Source of the DNA: Acidobacteriota bacterium
GTDB lineage: Bacteria > Acidobacteriota > Terriglobia > Bryobacterales > Bryobacteraceae
Direction of reading: 5' to 3'
DNA length: 64,000 nucleotides
Assembly (NCBI GenBank): GCA_017307505.1
Contig: JAFKEE010000020.1
Span: 124,001-188,000, forward strand
In this document: piece by piece, positions 16,406 through 25,805 of the stretch
How positions within the stretch are numbered: the first letter of the stretch is position 1
Layout of the letters: the number at the start of each line of letters is the position of its first letter
Position numbers and translations under genes: made by a program
Notes under the pieces: generated by a model
What the model saw: only the letters and a program-made list of their open reading frames with translations
Told to the model about the DNA's origin: nothing
The model's database searches: none

Positions 16406-18022
16406 ATGCCATCATCCTTTCCGGTCCGATTCTTCCTAATTCTCTGTGTCTTAGCCGGCCCTGCCGGGGCCCAATTCAGCAGCCTGGCCGTCGATGCCAA
16501 TGCCGCGAACGTCTGGTTCAGCACGAATCTGCGATTGCGGACCGATCCAGCCGCCTCCGCCCGGCTCATGTACCAGGCCACCGCGGCCGGAGTTGCCCTG
16601 ATGCCCGGTCCCCAGGACGAGCCAGTCACCCGCACCCGCGCAGAAGTGAATTACGTCAGCGACGATGCGGACGTGGTCGTGTGGACCGTCGGCCATACGG
16701 GCGACAACTCCGTGCCCGTCCCGGGCGCAATTCCGCAGAATTCCTCCAGCCAGACGGTGATCCATCGCTACAGCGACGGCCGGGAATGGGCGTTTACGGG
16801 GAATGTCAGGCTCAGCCGCAATGGACGATGGGCCTGGATCGACAACACCGCCCTTAACCTGCAGACCGGGGAGAGGTTTGCCACGACAGGGACCCTCGCC
16901 TCGCGCGACATCTCCGATGAAGGCGAGGCGGTGATTCTGCAATCAGGTCACCTGGGCCTGCTGCGGCCCGGAGGCTCGCTTCGCCCTCTGCCGGAGGAGA
17001 TCCCGCAGTCGATGTTTTTCCTCGACCGGCAAGCCGTCACTCTGGTCTGGAGTCGCTCCGCCACCCGGGAGTCCGGCCGCGCCATCATGCAAACCGAGCT
17101 GTCGACTGGCCTCACAACAGCCCTGGTAGAAGACTGTGTTGTCTGCGACCCGCTGAGCCTCTCCGGCGACGGCCGCAGCTTGCTCGTTTACGGCCGCCTG
17201 TCCGACGGGACACCCGGCGTCTGGGCGTTGGACACACTCAGCCGGGAGCACACGAATCTGCACGCGGGCACCTCCGTCGCCGCCAGCCTGGCCAGTTCCG
17301 GCCAGACGGCCTGCTATTCGGGTTCCGAGGGCATGATCCAGTGCCGGGACCTGCAGTCGGGCGAAGTCCGCACCGTTGTGGCCAAGACCCCGGTCACCAT
17401 CGCGGCCACCACGCCCAAAGGCACGCCGATCTACTACATGGTGCCCGGCAGTCTGCACACGGCCCAGGGGCGAGGGCTGGCCGGAGCGGTGGTCGCCATC
17501 GACGGCCACGCAGCGGTGGTCCACAGCTCCACAGATACGCGCATTACCTTCCAGGTGCCGGAAGAATCTTCACCGGGAACCGTCACTCTGACGGTGGACC
17601 AGGCGGACAGCCCGTTCCGCTCTGCCTCCACCGAGCAGATGCAGGCCATCTTTCCGCGCGCCATCCTGCTCAGCGAGATTCTGACAGAGCCATCCATCGA
17701 CTTTCTGCCTTTCCTGGAGAACGGAACACGCGGTGGCTTGGCCGGCATTTTCCAGCCTCTCCGCCCCGGCGAAGTCGTTTGGATCCACATGACGGGACTG
17801 GGGAGCGACCCGAGCATCCTTCGTTGGGCCTGGTACGATTCCGCAAACCTCTCCGGCCTCAACCTCGTGCCGGAAGAGATCACCAAAGACGAAGGCTGGT
17901 ACACGGTGAAGATCCGCATTCCCGAATCAATCCCGACTCTCAGTTCGCCGGAAATCGCGTGTGTCTCACCCTGGGACGCAAAGGTCGGGACCCGGATCAA
18001 GATACCGGTGGAACTGCTTTGA
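16406..18022 (+). CDS. Secreted beta-propeller-like protein with C-terminal Ig-like part, copy 2
   Basis: A 538-residue paralogue of the preceding gene, colinear over its whole length: signal peptide (VRFFLILCVLAGPAGAQ), NVWFSTNLRLRTDPAASARL matching KVWFSSQLRLKGSEGPPVPL in copy 1, the ISDEGEAVILQ and LSGDGRSLLVYGR blades, and a CVVC pair where copy 1 has CPFC. The shared C-terminus includes FLPFLENGTRGGLAG and EEITKDEGWYTVKIRIP, one of the best conserved blocks. The two clearly come from an old tandem duplication that also copied the upstream motif and the downstream repeat. Function unknown. Confidence 0.82.
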   Translation: MPSSFPVRFFLILCVLAGPAGAQFSSLAVDANAANVWFSTNLRLRTDPAASARLMYQATAAGVALMPGPQDEPVTRTRAEVNYVSDDADVVVWTVGHTGDNSVPVPGAIPQNSSSQTVIHRYSDGREWAFTGNVRLSRNGRWAWIDNTALNLQTGERFATTGTLASRDISDEGEAVILQSGHLGLLRPGGSLRPLPEEIPQSMFFLDRQAVTLVWSRSATRESGRAIMQTELSTGLTTALVEDCVVCDPLSLSGDGRSLLVYGRLSDGTPGVWALDTLSREHTNLHAGTSVAASLASSGQTACYSGSEGMIQCRDLQSGEVRTVVAKTPVTIAATTPKGTPIYYMVPGSLHTAQGRGLAGAVVAIDGHAAVVHSSTDTRITFQVPEESSPGTVTLTVDQADSPFRSASTEQMQAIFPRAILLSEILTEPSIDFLPFLENGTRGGLAGIFQPLRPGEVVWIHMTGLGSDPSILRWAWYDSANLSGLNLVPEEITKDEGWYTVKIRIPESIPTLSSPEIACVSPWDAKVGTRIKIPVELL

Positions 18023-18031
18023 TTGGTTAGT

Positions 18032-18177
18032 GGTCAGCTTTCAGCGGTCAGCCATCAGCGTTCAGCTTTAGAATGTCCATCGTCGAAACGCAGTGGCGAG
18101 GGACACTGGGGGACAAACGACTGCCCAAAGTCCGAGACTAACTCAAGCTGAATGCTGAAAGCTGATCGCTGACGGCT
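18032..18177. repeat. Palindromic repeat with heptad-built stem, copy 2
   Basis: Left arm 18032-18066 (GTCAGCTTTCAGCGGTCAGC...) pairs with right arm 18145-18177 (AAGCTGAATGCTGAAAGCTG...). The centre resembles that of copy 1 (AATGTC, GAAACGCAG against GAAGCGCAG, GGACAAACGAC against GGCAAACGAC, then ACTCAAGCTG). It lies between the stop of the second propeller gene and the stop of the convergent aminotransferase gene, where it could act as a bidirectional terminator. Confidence 0.8.
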
Positions 18178-18185
18178 ATGCGCAG

Positions 18186-19361
18186 CTACCCCCGCAACAC
18201 CGAAACCAGCCGCCCCATCGCCTCTTCCAGAATCGGCCGGTCGACGGCATAACAGATCCGGATCGACCCCTCCCCGCCTTCGCCAAACGCCACGCCAGGC
18301 GCCAGACCGACGTTCATATCGAGCAGCAGCCGCTTGCAGAACTCGAACGAGTCCTTCATGCCGTCAATGCGCGGAAACAGGTAGAAGGCGCCCTCCGCTT
18401 CAGGCACCGTGACACCCTTCACCTTGCGCAAAGCCTGCAGGCAGAAATCACGGTTCGACTTGTAGAGCGCCAGCATCTTGCGGACCGTGTCGTCGCCCCA
18501 CTCCAACGCCGTCTCCGACGCGCGCTGGGCAAACGCCGGCGCGCACGACACCATGAACTCGTTCAACTTCGTCGCCCGGCCGGCCAGGTCCTTGCGGGCC
18601 ACAATCCAACCCACGCGCCAGCCCGTCATGCAGTAACTCTTCGAGAACGACTGCACCACCAGCACCGCATCCTCACGCGTGCACAGCCGCAGAATCGACG
18701 GCACAGGCTTGCCCAGCGTTCCGTCGGCCGGATACCACAGCCGCTCATACACCTCATCCGCCAGCAGCCACAGATTGTGGCGGCGCGCGAAGTCGAGTAA
18801 CTTCTGCTGCTCCTCCACGCTGGCGACCCACCCTAGAGGATTCGACGGAGACGTATACACCAGCAGCCGCGTTCGCGGGCTCACCGCCGCCTCCAATGCG
18901 TCGAAGTCGACCCGGTACCGTCCGCCTTCGCAGCGCAAAGCCACCATCTTCGCCGTGGCATTGCACATCTCCGCAATCGACATCTGGTTCTGCCACGCCG
19001 GTGTGAGGACGATGGCCTCATCCCCGGGATCCAGCACACAACGGATCCCCAGATGCAGAGCCTGGACACCCGAAGCCGTGACGACGATCTCCGACATCGG
19101 ATCGAGCGCGACCTTGTGCTTGTCCTCGTAATAGCGCGCCAGCATGCGGCGCGTCGAAGGCAGACCCGCGTTCTCCGTATAGTAGGTGAACCCGTCCGCC
19201 ATCGCCTTTTGCGCCGCGCGCTTCAGGAAGTCCGGTGTCGGCAGGTTCGACTCACCGAAGTACAGCCGCAAGACACCCTCGCCCATCCCCATGGCGATAT
19301 CAGCAATTTCACGAATCCGCGAATGCGGAACGGCGAGCGCGGACGAGGCGACTTCGGGCAT
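18186..19361 (-). CDS. PLP-dependent aminotransferase, class I/II (aspartate-aminotransferase fold)
   Basis: A 391-residue fold-type I aminotransferase. It has YTENAGLPSTRRMLARYY near residue 60, the cofactor-contact stretch TASGVQALHLG, the substrate-loop pattern YTSPSNPLGW, LLADEVYERL, and the PLP lysine at residue 241 in SFSKSYCMTGWRVGW. The C-terminus (EGSIRICYAVDR) carries the substrate-carboxylate Arg. The donor and acceptor cannot be told from sequence; aspartate, aromatic or alanine aminotransferase are all possible. It ends next to the palindromic repeat and starts 6 bases after purF, so it may be the last gene of the pur operon. Confidence 0.9.
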   Translation of the reverse strand: MPEVASSALAVPHSRIREIADIAMGMGEGVLRLYFGESNLPTPDFLKRAAQKAMADGFTYYTENAGLPSTRRMLARYYEDKHKVALDPMSEIVVTASGVQALHLGIRCVLDPGDEAIVLTPAWQNQMSIAEMCNATAKMVALRCEGGRYRVDFDALEAAVSPRTRLLVYTSPSNPLGWVASVEEQQKLLDFARRHNLWLLADEVYERLWYPADGTLGKPVPSILRLCTREDAVLVVQSFSKSYCMTGWRVGWIVARKDLAGRATKLNEFMVSCAPAFAQRASETALEWGDDTVRKMLALYKSNRDFCLQALRKVKGVTVPEAEGAFYLFPRIDGMKDSFEFCKRLLLDMNVGLAPGVAFGEGGEGSIRICYAVDRPILEEAMGRLVSVLRG

Positions 19362-19367
19362 GGGCGC

Positions 19368-20801
19368 TTAGTGATTCGGGCGCGAAACCATCAGATCTTC
19401 AATATTCACCAGGTCGGTGGGGTAGTTGCCGGTGTAGCACGCGTAGCAGAACCGTTGATCGTCATCCACCACGGCCTTGCCCAGATTCTCCAGCGACAGG
19501 TAGTCCAACGTATCGGACCCGATGAAGTCGCGGATCTCTTCCACCGTCTGGTTGGCGGCGATCAACTCGCGCTTCGTCGGCGTATCGACGCCATAGAAGC
19601 ACGGCGACAGCGTCGGCGGACAGGAGATCCGCACGTGCACTTCCCGCGCGCCGGCGTTCCTCACCATGCGGACGATCTTCTGCGAAGTCGTACCCCGCAC
19701 CAGCGAGTCATCCACCAGCACGACACTCTTGCCCTTCAGCAGTTCCCGCACCGGGTTCAACTTCAGGCGCACGCCAAAGTCGCGGATCGCCTGCGACGGC
19801 TCGATAAACGTCCGGCCGACATAGTGGTTGCGGATCAGCCCGTGGCGGAACGGAATCCCGGATGCGTGCGAATAGCCCAGCGCCGCGGCCACGCCGGAGT
19901 CCGGAATCGGCACCACGATATCGGCGTCCACGGGCATCTGCTGAGCCAGCAGCCGGCCCATCATCTCGCGCGAATGCTGCACACTGCGCCCGAACACCAG
20001 CGAATCGGGCCGCGAGAAGTAGACATGCTCGAATACGCACTGCGCGCGCCGCTGCGGCACGGTGTAGAACTCGCGCTGCATGCCGTTCGGTCCGATGATC
20101 ACCATTTCACCGGGCTCGACATCGCCAATGTAATGCGCATCGATCAGGTCGAACGCGCAGGTCTCCGAAGCGAAGACATACACCGGGCCGGAGCTCAGGT
20201 TCATGCGGCCGATGGCCAGCGGGCGGAACCCATAGGGGTCTCTCGCCACAATCACGCAATCCTTGGCCAGGAACACCAGCGAGAAGGCGCCCTCGATCAT
20301 CAGCAGCGCTTCCCGCAGCGCAGCCGGCAGCGTCTTCTGGCCGCTGCGCGCGACAAGGTGGAGAATTACCTCCGTGTCACTCGTGGCCTGGAAAATCGAC
20401 CCGTGGTCTTCCAGTTCCTTGCGCAACTCAGCGGCGTTGGTCAGATTCCCGTTATGCGCCACCGCGATGCTGCCCTTGTTACACGTCACCGAGAAGGGCT
20501 GCGCATTCAGAATCGCCGTGTCGCCGGCAGTGGAATAGCGCGTATGCCCGATGGCCGAATGACCGGGCAGCCCGTTCAGGATGCCGGCCGTGAAGATTTC
20601 GGCCACATGCCCCATGGACTTGTGGCAGAAGATCTCCTTGCCGTCGCAGGTGGCGATGCCAGCGCTCTCCTGGCCGCGATGCTGCAAGGCGTGCAGGCCC
20701 AGATGCGCGAGATTCCCGGCCTCCGGATGGCCATAGACGGCGAAGATGCCGCACTCTTCGTGAAGTTTATCGAAGGGTTCGTCAAACTCGAACGTCGTCA
20801 T
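19368..20801 (-). CDS. purF: Amidophosphoribosyltransferase PurF
   Basis: A 477-residue enzyme of the first committed step of purine synthesis (PRPP plus glutamine to phosphoribosylamine). The glutaminase nucleophile is Cys 17 in [11 protein letters not shown], preceded by a short propeptide as in Bacillus-type Pur[25 protein letters not shown] and the PRPP loop [14 protein letters not shown] are all present, and the C-terminal [10 protein letters not shown] segment suggests the Fe-S-cluster type. The ATG at 20801 was chosen because the longer frame lacks homology. It overlaps the end of purL by 20 bases. Confidence 0.96.
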   Translation of the reverse strand: MTTFEFDEPFDKLHEECGIFAVYGHPEAGNLAHLGLHALQHRGQESAGIATCDGKEIFCHKSMGHVAEIFTAGILNGLPGHSAIGHTRYSTAGDTAILNAQPFSVTCNKGSIAVAHNGNLTNAAELRKELEDHGSIFQATSDTEVILHLVARSGQKTLPAALREALLMIEGAFSLVFLAKDCVIVARDPYGFRPLAIGRMNLSSGPVYVFASETCAFDLIDAHYIGDVEPGEMVIIGPNGMQREFYTVPQRRAQCVFEHVYFSRPDSLVFGRSVQHSREMMGRLLAQQMPVDADIVVPIPDSGVAAALGYSHASGIPFRHGLIRNHYVGRTFIEPSQAIRDFGVRLKLNPVRELLKGKSVVLVDDSLVRGTTSQKIVRMVRNAGAREVHVRISCPPTLSPCFYGVDTPTKRELIAANQTVEEIRDFIGSDTLDYLSLENLGKAVVDDDQRFCYACYTGNYPTDLVNIEDLMVSRPNH

Positions 20802-23022
20802 GCAGCAGGGCCTCCAGAGCGGTCGCCCAACGTTCGCGCACCGTGCGAACGGGGGTTTCAATCAGTACTGCTCCACGGTTGCGGATGACCAGCGTGCTCT
20901 CCGCGGTTCTACCAATCTTCAAAGCCGGAACACCCTGCGCGGCGGCAATGCGCTCCAGGGCCGCGCCGTCCGCGGTGGATATCAATACCCGCGACGGCCC
21001 TTCATGGAACAGCAAAAGTTCGGGCCGCAGCTCGCTGTCGAGCTCGATCTCCGCTCCGATGCCATTCCCGAAAGTGGATTCCGCCAATCCCCAGGCAAGC
21101 CCGCCATCGCTGAGATCGTGAGCCGATTCGGCCAGTCCACCCGCTACGGCGGTCCTCACCACAGTGTGGACCCGCTTCTCGAACTCCATGTCGAGGGCCG
21201 GCGGCAGCCCCCACAGTTCTTTGACGATCTGTTTCGCGTATTGGGTTCCACCCATACGAACTTCGTCGGCCGCACCAATGCCGCCAACCAGATAAATATC
21301 GCGTCCGGTATTCAGGAACGAGATCCGCACCGGCATTTCGGTCTTCATCAGGCCGACAATGCCCAGCACCGGCGAGGGGAAGATAGGATCGCCCAGCGTC
21401 TCGTTGTACAGGCTCACGTTCCCACCCGTAATGGGCGTCTCGAAGAACGTGCAGGCATCAGCCATGCCTTCAATGGCCTCAACAAGTTGAGCCATGATCT
21501 CGGGCCGCTCAGGATTTCCGAAATTCAGGTTGTTGGTCGCGCCGATCGGCTGCGCGCCCACACAGGCCAGGTTGCGGCAGCACTCGGCCACCATCAGCTT
21601 GGCACCCTCTCGCGGATCCAGGAACGTATACCGCCCGTTCCCGTCCAGCGACATCGCGATCGAGGTCCCGTTTTCCTTCACGCGGACAATCGCCGCATCG
21701 CCGCCCGGGCCCTGCACCGTATTCGTGCGGACCGTGTAATCGTACTGCTCCCAGATCCAGCGCTTGTCGCACAGATCCATCGAGCCGGCCAGCGCCAGCA
21801 GATCCGCATTCAGATCGGCGGAAGCAAACGCGGGTGCCTCCATGGGCACATTCCGCAGCGGCTTCGTGAACGGACGGTTGTACAGCGGAGCCTCGTCAGC
21901 CAGCGGGCGCGACGGAATTTCCGCCACCACTTCGCCGTGATTCTTCACCCGCATCATCCCGTCGTCTTTCACTTCGCCGACAATGCGCGCGTCCAGACCC
22001 CACTTCTTGAAGACGTCCAGGACTTCGTTTTCGCGGCCCTTGTAGGCCACCAGCAGCATGCGCTCCTGCGACTCTGACAGCATGATCTCGTACGGAGTCA
22101 TGCCCGTCTCGCGCTGCGGCACATAGGCCAGGTCGATCTCGATCCCTGTACCGGCCCGGCTGCCCATTTCGCAGGTGGAACAGGTGAGGCCGGCGGCGCC
22201 CATATCCTGGATACCCGCAATCGCACCCGTCTGCATCGCTTCCAGACACGCTTCCAGCAGCAGCTTTTCCATGAACGGATCGCCCACCTGCACGTTGGGC
22301 CGCTTCTGCATGCTGTCTTCCGTGAATTCGCCCGACGCCATGGTGGCGCCGTGGATCCCATCCCGCCCGGTCTTCGCCCCGACGTAAATCACCGGATTCC
22401 CGATGCCCGCTGCCTTGCCGTAGAAGATCTGGTCTTCCCGGAACACGCCCAGCGCGAACACGTTCACCAGCGGATTGCCGGCATAGCTCGGTTCAAAAAC
22501 GGTCTCGCCGCCCACAGTCGGCACGCCGAAGCAGTTGCCATAGTGGGCAATCCCCGAAACCACGCCTTCCAGGATGTGCCGGTTGCGGACGCCGTTCTCG
22601 ACATCCTCCAGCGATCCGAAACGCAGCGCGTCCATGACCGCGATCGGCCTTGCGCCCATGGTGAATATGTCGCGCAGGATGCCGCCCACGCCGGTCGCCG
22701 CACCCTGGAAGGGCTCGATGAAACTCGGATGGTTGTGCGACTCGATCTTATAGGCGATGCACCAGTTGTGCCCTTCCGCGTCAGGCCCGATGTTGAGGAT
22801 GCCGGCGTTTTCGCCCGGTCCGCACACCACCAGCTTCGACCGCGTCGGCAGCTTCTTCAGGTGCACTCGAGAACTCTTATAGGAGCAGTGCTCGCTCCAC
22901 ATCACGCTGAAAATGCCGAGTTCGGTGAGATTGGGCTCGCGTCCGAGAATGGCAATGATCCGCTGGTATTCGTCGGGGGTGATGGAATGCGCCGCGACGA
23001 CTTCCGGGGTGATCTGGCTCAT
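20782..23022 (-). CDS. purL: Phosphoribosylformylglycinamidine synthase, PurL subunit (small form)
   Basis: A 746-residue ATP-dependent synthase acting on FGAR. It is the small PurL, which needs separate PurQ (present) and PurS (not found here). Recognisable parts: [25 protein letters not shown]-type motif ([24 protein letters not shown]), [15 protein letters not shown], and the C-terminal AIR-synthase repeat ([20 protein letters not shown]). It sits 8 bases after purQ and overlaps purF, giving the order purQ-purL-purF. Confidence 0.97.
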   Translation of the reverse strand: MSQITPEVVAAHSITPDEYQRIIAILGREPNLTELGIFSVMWSEHCSYKSSRVHLKKLPTRSKLVVCGPGENAGILNIGPDAEGHNWCIAYKIESHNHPSFIEPFQGAATGVGGILRDIFTMGARPIAVMDALRFGSLEDVENGVRNRHILEGVVSGIAHYGNCFGVPTVGGETVFEPSYAGNPLVNVFALGVFREDQIFYGKAAGIGNPVIYVGAKTGRDGIHGATMASGEFTEDSMQKRPNVQVGDPFMEKLLLEACLEAMQTGAIAGIQDMGAAGLTCSTCEMGSRAGTGIEIDLAYVPQRETGMTPYEIMLSESQERMLLVAYKGRENEVLDVFKKWGLDARIVGEVKDDGMMRVKNHGEVVAEIPSRPLADEAPLYNRPFTKPLRNVPMEAPAFASADLNADLLALAGSMDLCDKRWIWEQYDYTVRTNTVQGPGGDAAIVRVKENGTSIAMSLDGNGRYTFLDPREGAKLMVAECCRNLACVGAQPIGATNNLNFGNPERPEIMAQLVEAIEGMADACTFFETPITGGNVSLYNETLGDPIFPSPVLGIVGLMKTEMPVRISFLNTGRDIYLVGGIGAADEVRMGGTQYAKQIVKELWGLPPALDMEFEKRVHTVVRTAVAGGLAESAHDLSDGGLAWGLAESTFGNGIGAEIELDSELRPELLLFHEGPSRVLISTADGAALERIAAAQGVPALKIGRTAESTLVIRNRGAVLIETPVRTVRERWATALEALLHDDVRV

Positions 23023-23030
23023 TGGAGTAG

Positions 23031-23702
23031 TTATTTGTGAGTGGCGAAGGCGTTGACTAACGAGTGGAATACGCCGAGTCCGTCCGTCGAACCCATCAGC
23101 GCTTCCGTGGCCCGTTCAGGGTGGGGCATGAGGCCCAGAACATTGCGTTGCGCATTGAGGATGCCGGCGATGTCCCGTTGAGATCCGTTGGGATTCTCCA
23201 CGTAACGGAAGGCGATTCGATCTTCGGCTTCCAACTCGTCCAGCGTGCGTGCGTCAGCAGTGAAGCAACCTTCCCCATGCGCGATGGGGAAGGTGACTTC
23301 CTTATTCAGTTCCAGGCTGTTGGTAAAGGGGGAATTGAGGGTGCCGGGCACCAGGCGCACCGGCTTGCAGATGAACTTCAGCCCGCGATTGCGGACCAAA
23401 GCGCCGGGCAGCAAACCCGACTCGGTCAGAATCTGGAATCCGTTGCAGATACCCATCACCAGCCCGCCATCGGCGGCGAACCGCTTCACAGCGGCCATGA
23501 TGGGCGAAAATTTGGCGATAGCGCCACAACGCAGATAGTCCCCGTAGGAAAACCCACCAGGGAGGATGATGCAATCGGACCCCTTGAGCTCTGTGTCGCT
23601 ATGCCACAGATACTCTGCCTGGTGGCCGAGATTATGGCTCGCGGCGTACCAGGCGTCGTGATCGCAATTGCTGCCGGGGAAGACGACGACGCCGAATTTC
23701 AT
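23031..23702 (-). CDS. purQ: Phosphoribosylformylglycinamidine synthase, PurQ glutaminase subunit
   Basis: A 223-residue class I glutamine amidotransferase that supplies ammonia to PurL. It shows [15 protein letters not shown] at the N-terminus, the nucleophile elbow [11 protein letters not shown] and the C-terminal His/Glu pair in [11 protein letters not shown]. It is the first gene of the purQ-purL-purF run. PurS, the small bridging subunit that normally accompanies this form of PurL, is absent from both sides and must be encoded elsewhere. Confidence 0.96.
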   Translation of the reverse strand: MKFGVVVFPGSNCDHDAWYAASHNLGHQAEYLWHSDTELKGSDCIILPGGFSYGDYLRCGAIAKFSPIMAAVKRFAADGGLVMGICNGFQILTESGLLPGALVRNRGLKFICKPVRLVPGTLNSPFTNSLELNKEVTFPIAHGEGCFTADARTLDELEAEDRIAFRYVENPNGSQRDIAGILNAQRNVLGLMPHPERATEALMGSTDGLGVFHSLVNAFATHK

Positions 23703-23719
23703 CGAAGGGAAAACTCAGT

Positions 23720-23750
23720 TTAACAGAGCCTCGGACTTCTTAACAGAGCC
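23720..23750. promoter_or_regulatory. Direct repeat upstream of purQ
   Basis: TTAACAGAGCC occurs exactly twice, at 23720-23730 and 23740-23750, a spacing of 20 bases (about two helical turns), 18-48 bases upstream of the purQ start. On the purQ strand it reads GGCTCTGTTAA. The position suggests promoter or regulator-binding elements of the purine operon. It does not resemble the B. subtilis PurBox (CGAA) that I know. Confidence 0.35.
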
Positions 23751-23785
23751 GTCGCGCCCGTGGAGCGCAAAATTAATGCGGCTGG

Positions 23786-24031
23786 TTAGTTCGCGGCGGC
23801 CGCGGGTGCTGTGGCGGCGGCCTTTTTCTTGCTCGCGCGCTTCTTGTCGGCGGGCGGCTGGCGATCGATCTTCTTGATGGAGGGTAGAGCGATTTCGAGC
23901 ACGAACTTCCGTTCGCCCGATTCGTCAAACTTGATCACGATATGCTGGTCAGTGCAAGTCATGACGCTGCCGGGACCGAACTTGGGGTGCTCCACCTGAG
24001 CTCCAGTCGCGAAGGCGGGTTTAGCTGCCAT
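23786..24031 (-). CDS. Stand-alone PcrA/UvrD C-terminal (Tudor-like) domain protein
   Basis: An 81-residue protein. GAQVEHPKFGPGSVMTC, then IVIKFDESGERKFVLEIALPSIKKI, matches the pattern of the small Tudor-like domain at the end of PcrA/UvrD helicases, where it contacts RNA polymerase. Here the domain is alone, followed by a Lys/Ala-rich tail (KKRASKKKAAATAPAAA) that could bind nucleic acid. The start at 24031 (MAAKPAF) is preferred over an ATG 11 codons upstream, which precedes an unrelated stretch. The gene is divergent from the rsm22-type gene. Role unknown. Confidence 0.7.
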   Translation of the reverse strand: MAAKPAFATGAQVEHPKFGPGSVMTCTDQHIVIKFDESGERKFVLEIALPSIKKIDRQPPADKKRASKKKAAATAPAAAAN

Positions 24032-24108
24032 AGTTTGTTGGGGGAACCTCGACAATAGTAGCATAGCAAACCGGACCCTTTTGTGTCGAGTAACCCCCTT
24101 TTCCAGCC

Positions 24109-25026
24109 ATGTTAACAGCCAGTATTCCTCAAGCTCTGCGTGAAGCCATTCAGCTAGAAGCCTCTGATTTCAAAGGATCGGATCTCGCCGCCGCCGCGGC
24201 AGCCCTGTCGACCGCCTACCGCGCCGGACTGCCCGCCCGGCTCGACACCGCCGTCGCCCGCGCCGCCTATATCGTCACCCGTTTGCCCGCTACTTCCGGG
24301 GCCCTCTCCGCCTCCCTGCGCGAGCTCCCCTTCCAGCCCGAATCCTGGCTCGATCTCGGCTCCGGACCCGGCACCGCCGCCTGGCTCGCCCAGTGCCCCA
24401 TCACCCTCGTCGAACAGAATCCCGGCTGGCAGGACTTCGTCGCCGCCCGCTGGATCGAAGCCGACCTGCGCCGCCTGCCCGCCTCGCTCGAACCCCACGA
24501 CCTCGTCACCATCTGCTATGCCCTCAATGAGTTGAGTGAACGCGACCGCCAGCGACTCATCGCCGAAGCCTGGACCCTCGCCAAACGCGCCCTGCTCATC
24601 CTCGAGCCCGGCACCAAACCCGGCTTCGACATTGTGAAGGCGGCCCGCACCCAACTGCTCGCGGCCGGAGCCCACCTCCAGGGCCCCTGCCCCCACTCCG
24701 AGACCTGCCCCATCACCGGGGACGACTGGTGCCACTTCGCCGTTCGCGTCGAACGGACCCGCGAACACCGCATCGCCAAAGGCGGTTCCCTCAATTACGA
24801 GGACGAGAAGTTCTCCTATGTGCTTGCATTGAAAGAACCGGTCACCCCCGCCTCGGCCCGTATCGTCCGCCATCCCGATACCCACCCGCACCTCATCGAG
24901 ATCGCCCTCTGTACACAATCCACCGGACTGCAGAAGCTGCGCATCAAAAAGCGGGATACCCTCAACTGGAAACAGGCCCGCAAAGCGGACTGGGGCGATC
25001 CCTGGGAGACATTGGGCAATGGCTGA
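24109..25026 (+). CDS. Rsm22-type small ribosomal subunit methyltransferase family protein
   Basis: A 305-residue protein of the Rsm22 family. It has a Rossmann-type SAM site (SWLDLGSGPGTAAWLA), LIILEPGT-type text (LLILEPGTKPGFD), and the conserved C-terminal block CPHSETCPITGDDWCHF followed by FSYVLALK. The cysteines of that block, with others, may hold a metal or Fe-S cluster, as described for mitochondrial relatives. Members act on or bind the small ribosomal subunit. It overlaps pdxH by 8 bases. Very C-ending codon use is shared with its neighbours. Confidence 0.85.
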   Translation: MLTASIPQALREAIQLEASDFKGSDLAAAAAALSTAYRAGLPARLDTAVARAAYIVTRLPATSGALSASLRELPFQPESWLDLGSGPGTAAWLAQCPITLVEQNPGWQDFVAARWIEADLRRLPASLEPHDLVTICYALNELSERDRQRLIAEAWTLAKRALLILEPGTKPGFDIVKAARTQLLAAGAHLQGPCPHSETCPITGDDWCHFAVRVERTREHRIAKGGSLNYEDEKFSYVLALKEPVTPASARIVRHPDTHPHLIEIALCTQSTGLQKLRIKKRDTLNWKQARKADWGDPWETLGNG

Positions 25027-25669
25027 CCTCAGCACCGAACTCGCCCGGCTACGCATCGATTACGCCGGCCGGGATCTCGATGAAAAGACGGTTCATCGTG
25101 ATCCTTTCCAGCAGTTCCGCTCCTGGCTCGACCAGGCCTTGGCCAGCAGCCTCAGGGAGCCCAATGCCATGGCCCTCGCCACCGCCACGGCCAGCGGCGT
25201 GCCCAGTTGCCGCATGGTGCTCCTCAAGGGCTTCGACCCTCGTGGTTTCGTCTTCTTCTCTAACTACAACAGCAACAAAGGAGTAGAGCTGGAGCACAAC
25301 CCCCTCGCCGCCCTGACCTTCTATTGGGCCGAACTCGAACGCCAGGTTCGCATCTCCGGCACCGTGGAGCGCGTCTCCGCCGCGGAGTCGGACGAGTACT
25401 TCGCCGTTCGCCCGCCGCTGGCTCGCATCGGAGCCGCCGCCTCGCCCCAGAGCAGCGTCATCCCCGGGCGCGCCTGGCTCGAGCAGCAGGTTCAGTCCCT
25501 GCAGGCGCTCCACCCGGATGGAGCAATCCCCAGGCCCGCCGGCTGGGGCGGCTACCGGGTGCAGCCCTCGTCCTTCGAGTTCTGGCAGGGCCGCCGGGAC
25601 CGCCTCCACGACCGGGTTCTCTATACCTTCGAGACCGGGAGCTGGAAAATCGCCCGGCTTTCGCCTTAA
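25019..25669 (+). CDS. pdxH: Pyridoxamine/pyridoxine 5'-phosphate oxidase PdxH
   Basis: A 216-residue FMN enzyme that makes pyridoxal 5'-phosphate. Conserved stretches are NAMALATATASGVPSCRMVLLKGFDPRGFVFFSNY (FMN binding), SNKGVELEHNP, ALTFYWAELERQVRISG, and the C-terminal WGGYRVQPSSFEFWQGRRDRLHDR with the RLHDR active-site motif. Length and order are standard. The start overlaps the preceding gene by 8 bases, so the two are likely translated together. Confidence 0.97.
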   Translation: MADLSTELARLRIDYAGRDLDEKTVHRDPFQQFRSWLDQALASSLREPNAMALATATASGVPSCRMVLLKGFDPRGFVFFSNYNSNKGVELEHNPLAALTFYWAELERQVRISGTVERVSAAESDEYFAVRPPLARIGAAASPQSSVIPGRAWLEQQVQSLQALHPDGAIPRPAGWGGYRVQPSSFEFWQGRRDRLHDRVLYTFETGSWKIARLSP

Positions 25670-25755
25670 CTTCGCACTATCTCCGCCTGTCATCAGAAAA
25701 TTACACTTTCTTCATTGACCCTCGTGTCTAACAAACGTTAATCTGAAAGTCCTAC

Positions 25756-25794
25756 AACCCAACACTCATTTGGGTTATTTCGGCCTTTGGCCCC
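25756..25794 (+). promoter_or_regulatory. Two small hairpins in the leader of the PEP-CTERM gene
   Basis: AACCCAA 25756-25762 with TTGGGTT 25770-25776 (7-base loop), then GGCC 25782-25785 with GGCC 25789-25792 around TTT. They end just before the GGAGGA at 25797-25802 and could affect ribosome access or mRNA stability. Nothing else in the 130 bases after pdxH is recognisable. Confidence 0.35.
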
Positions 25795-25805
25795 TTGGAG
25801 GATCC

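Noticed and set aside
19053-20888. A 611-codon open frame on the plus strand opposite purF and the aminotransferase gene
   Set aside because: It is antisense to two well-conserved enzymes; its Arg/His-rich, low-complexity translation is typical of the opposite strand in high-GC DNA.
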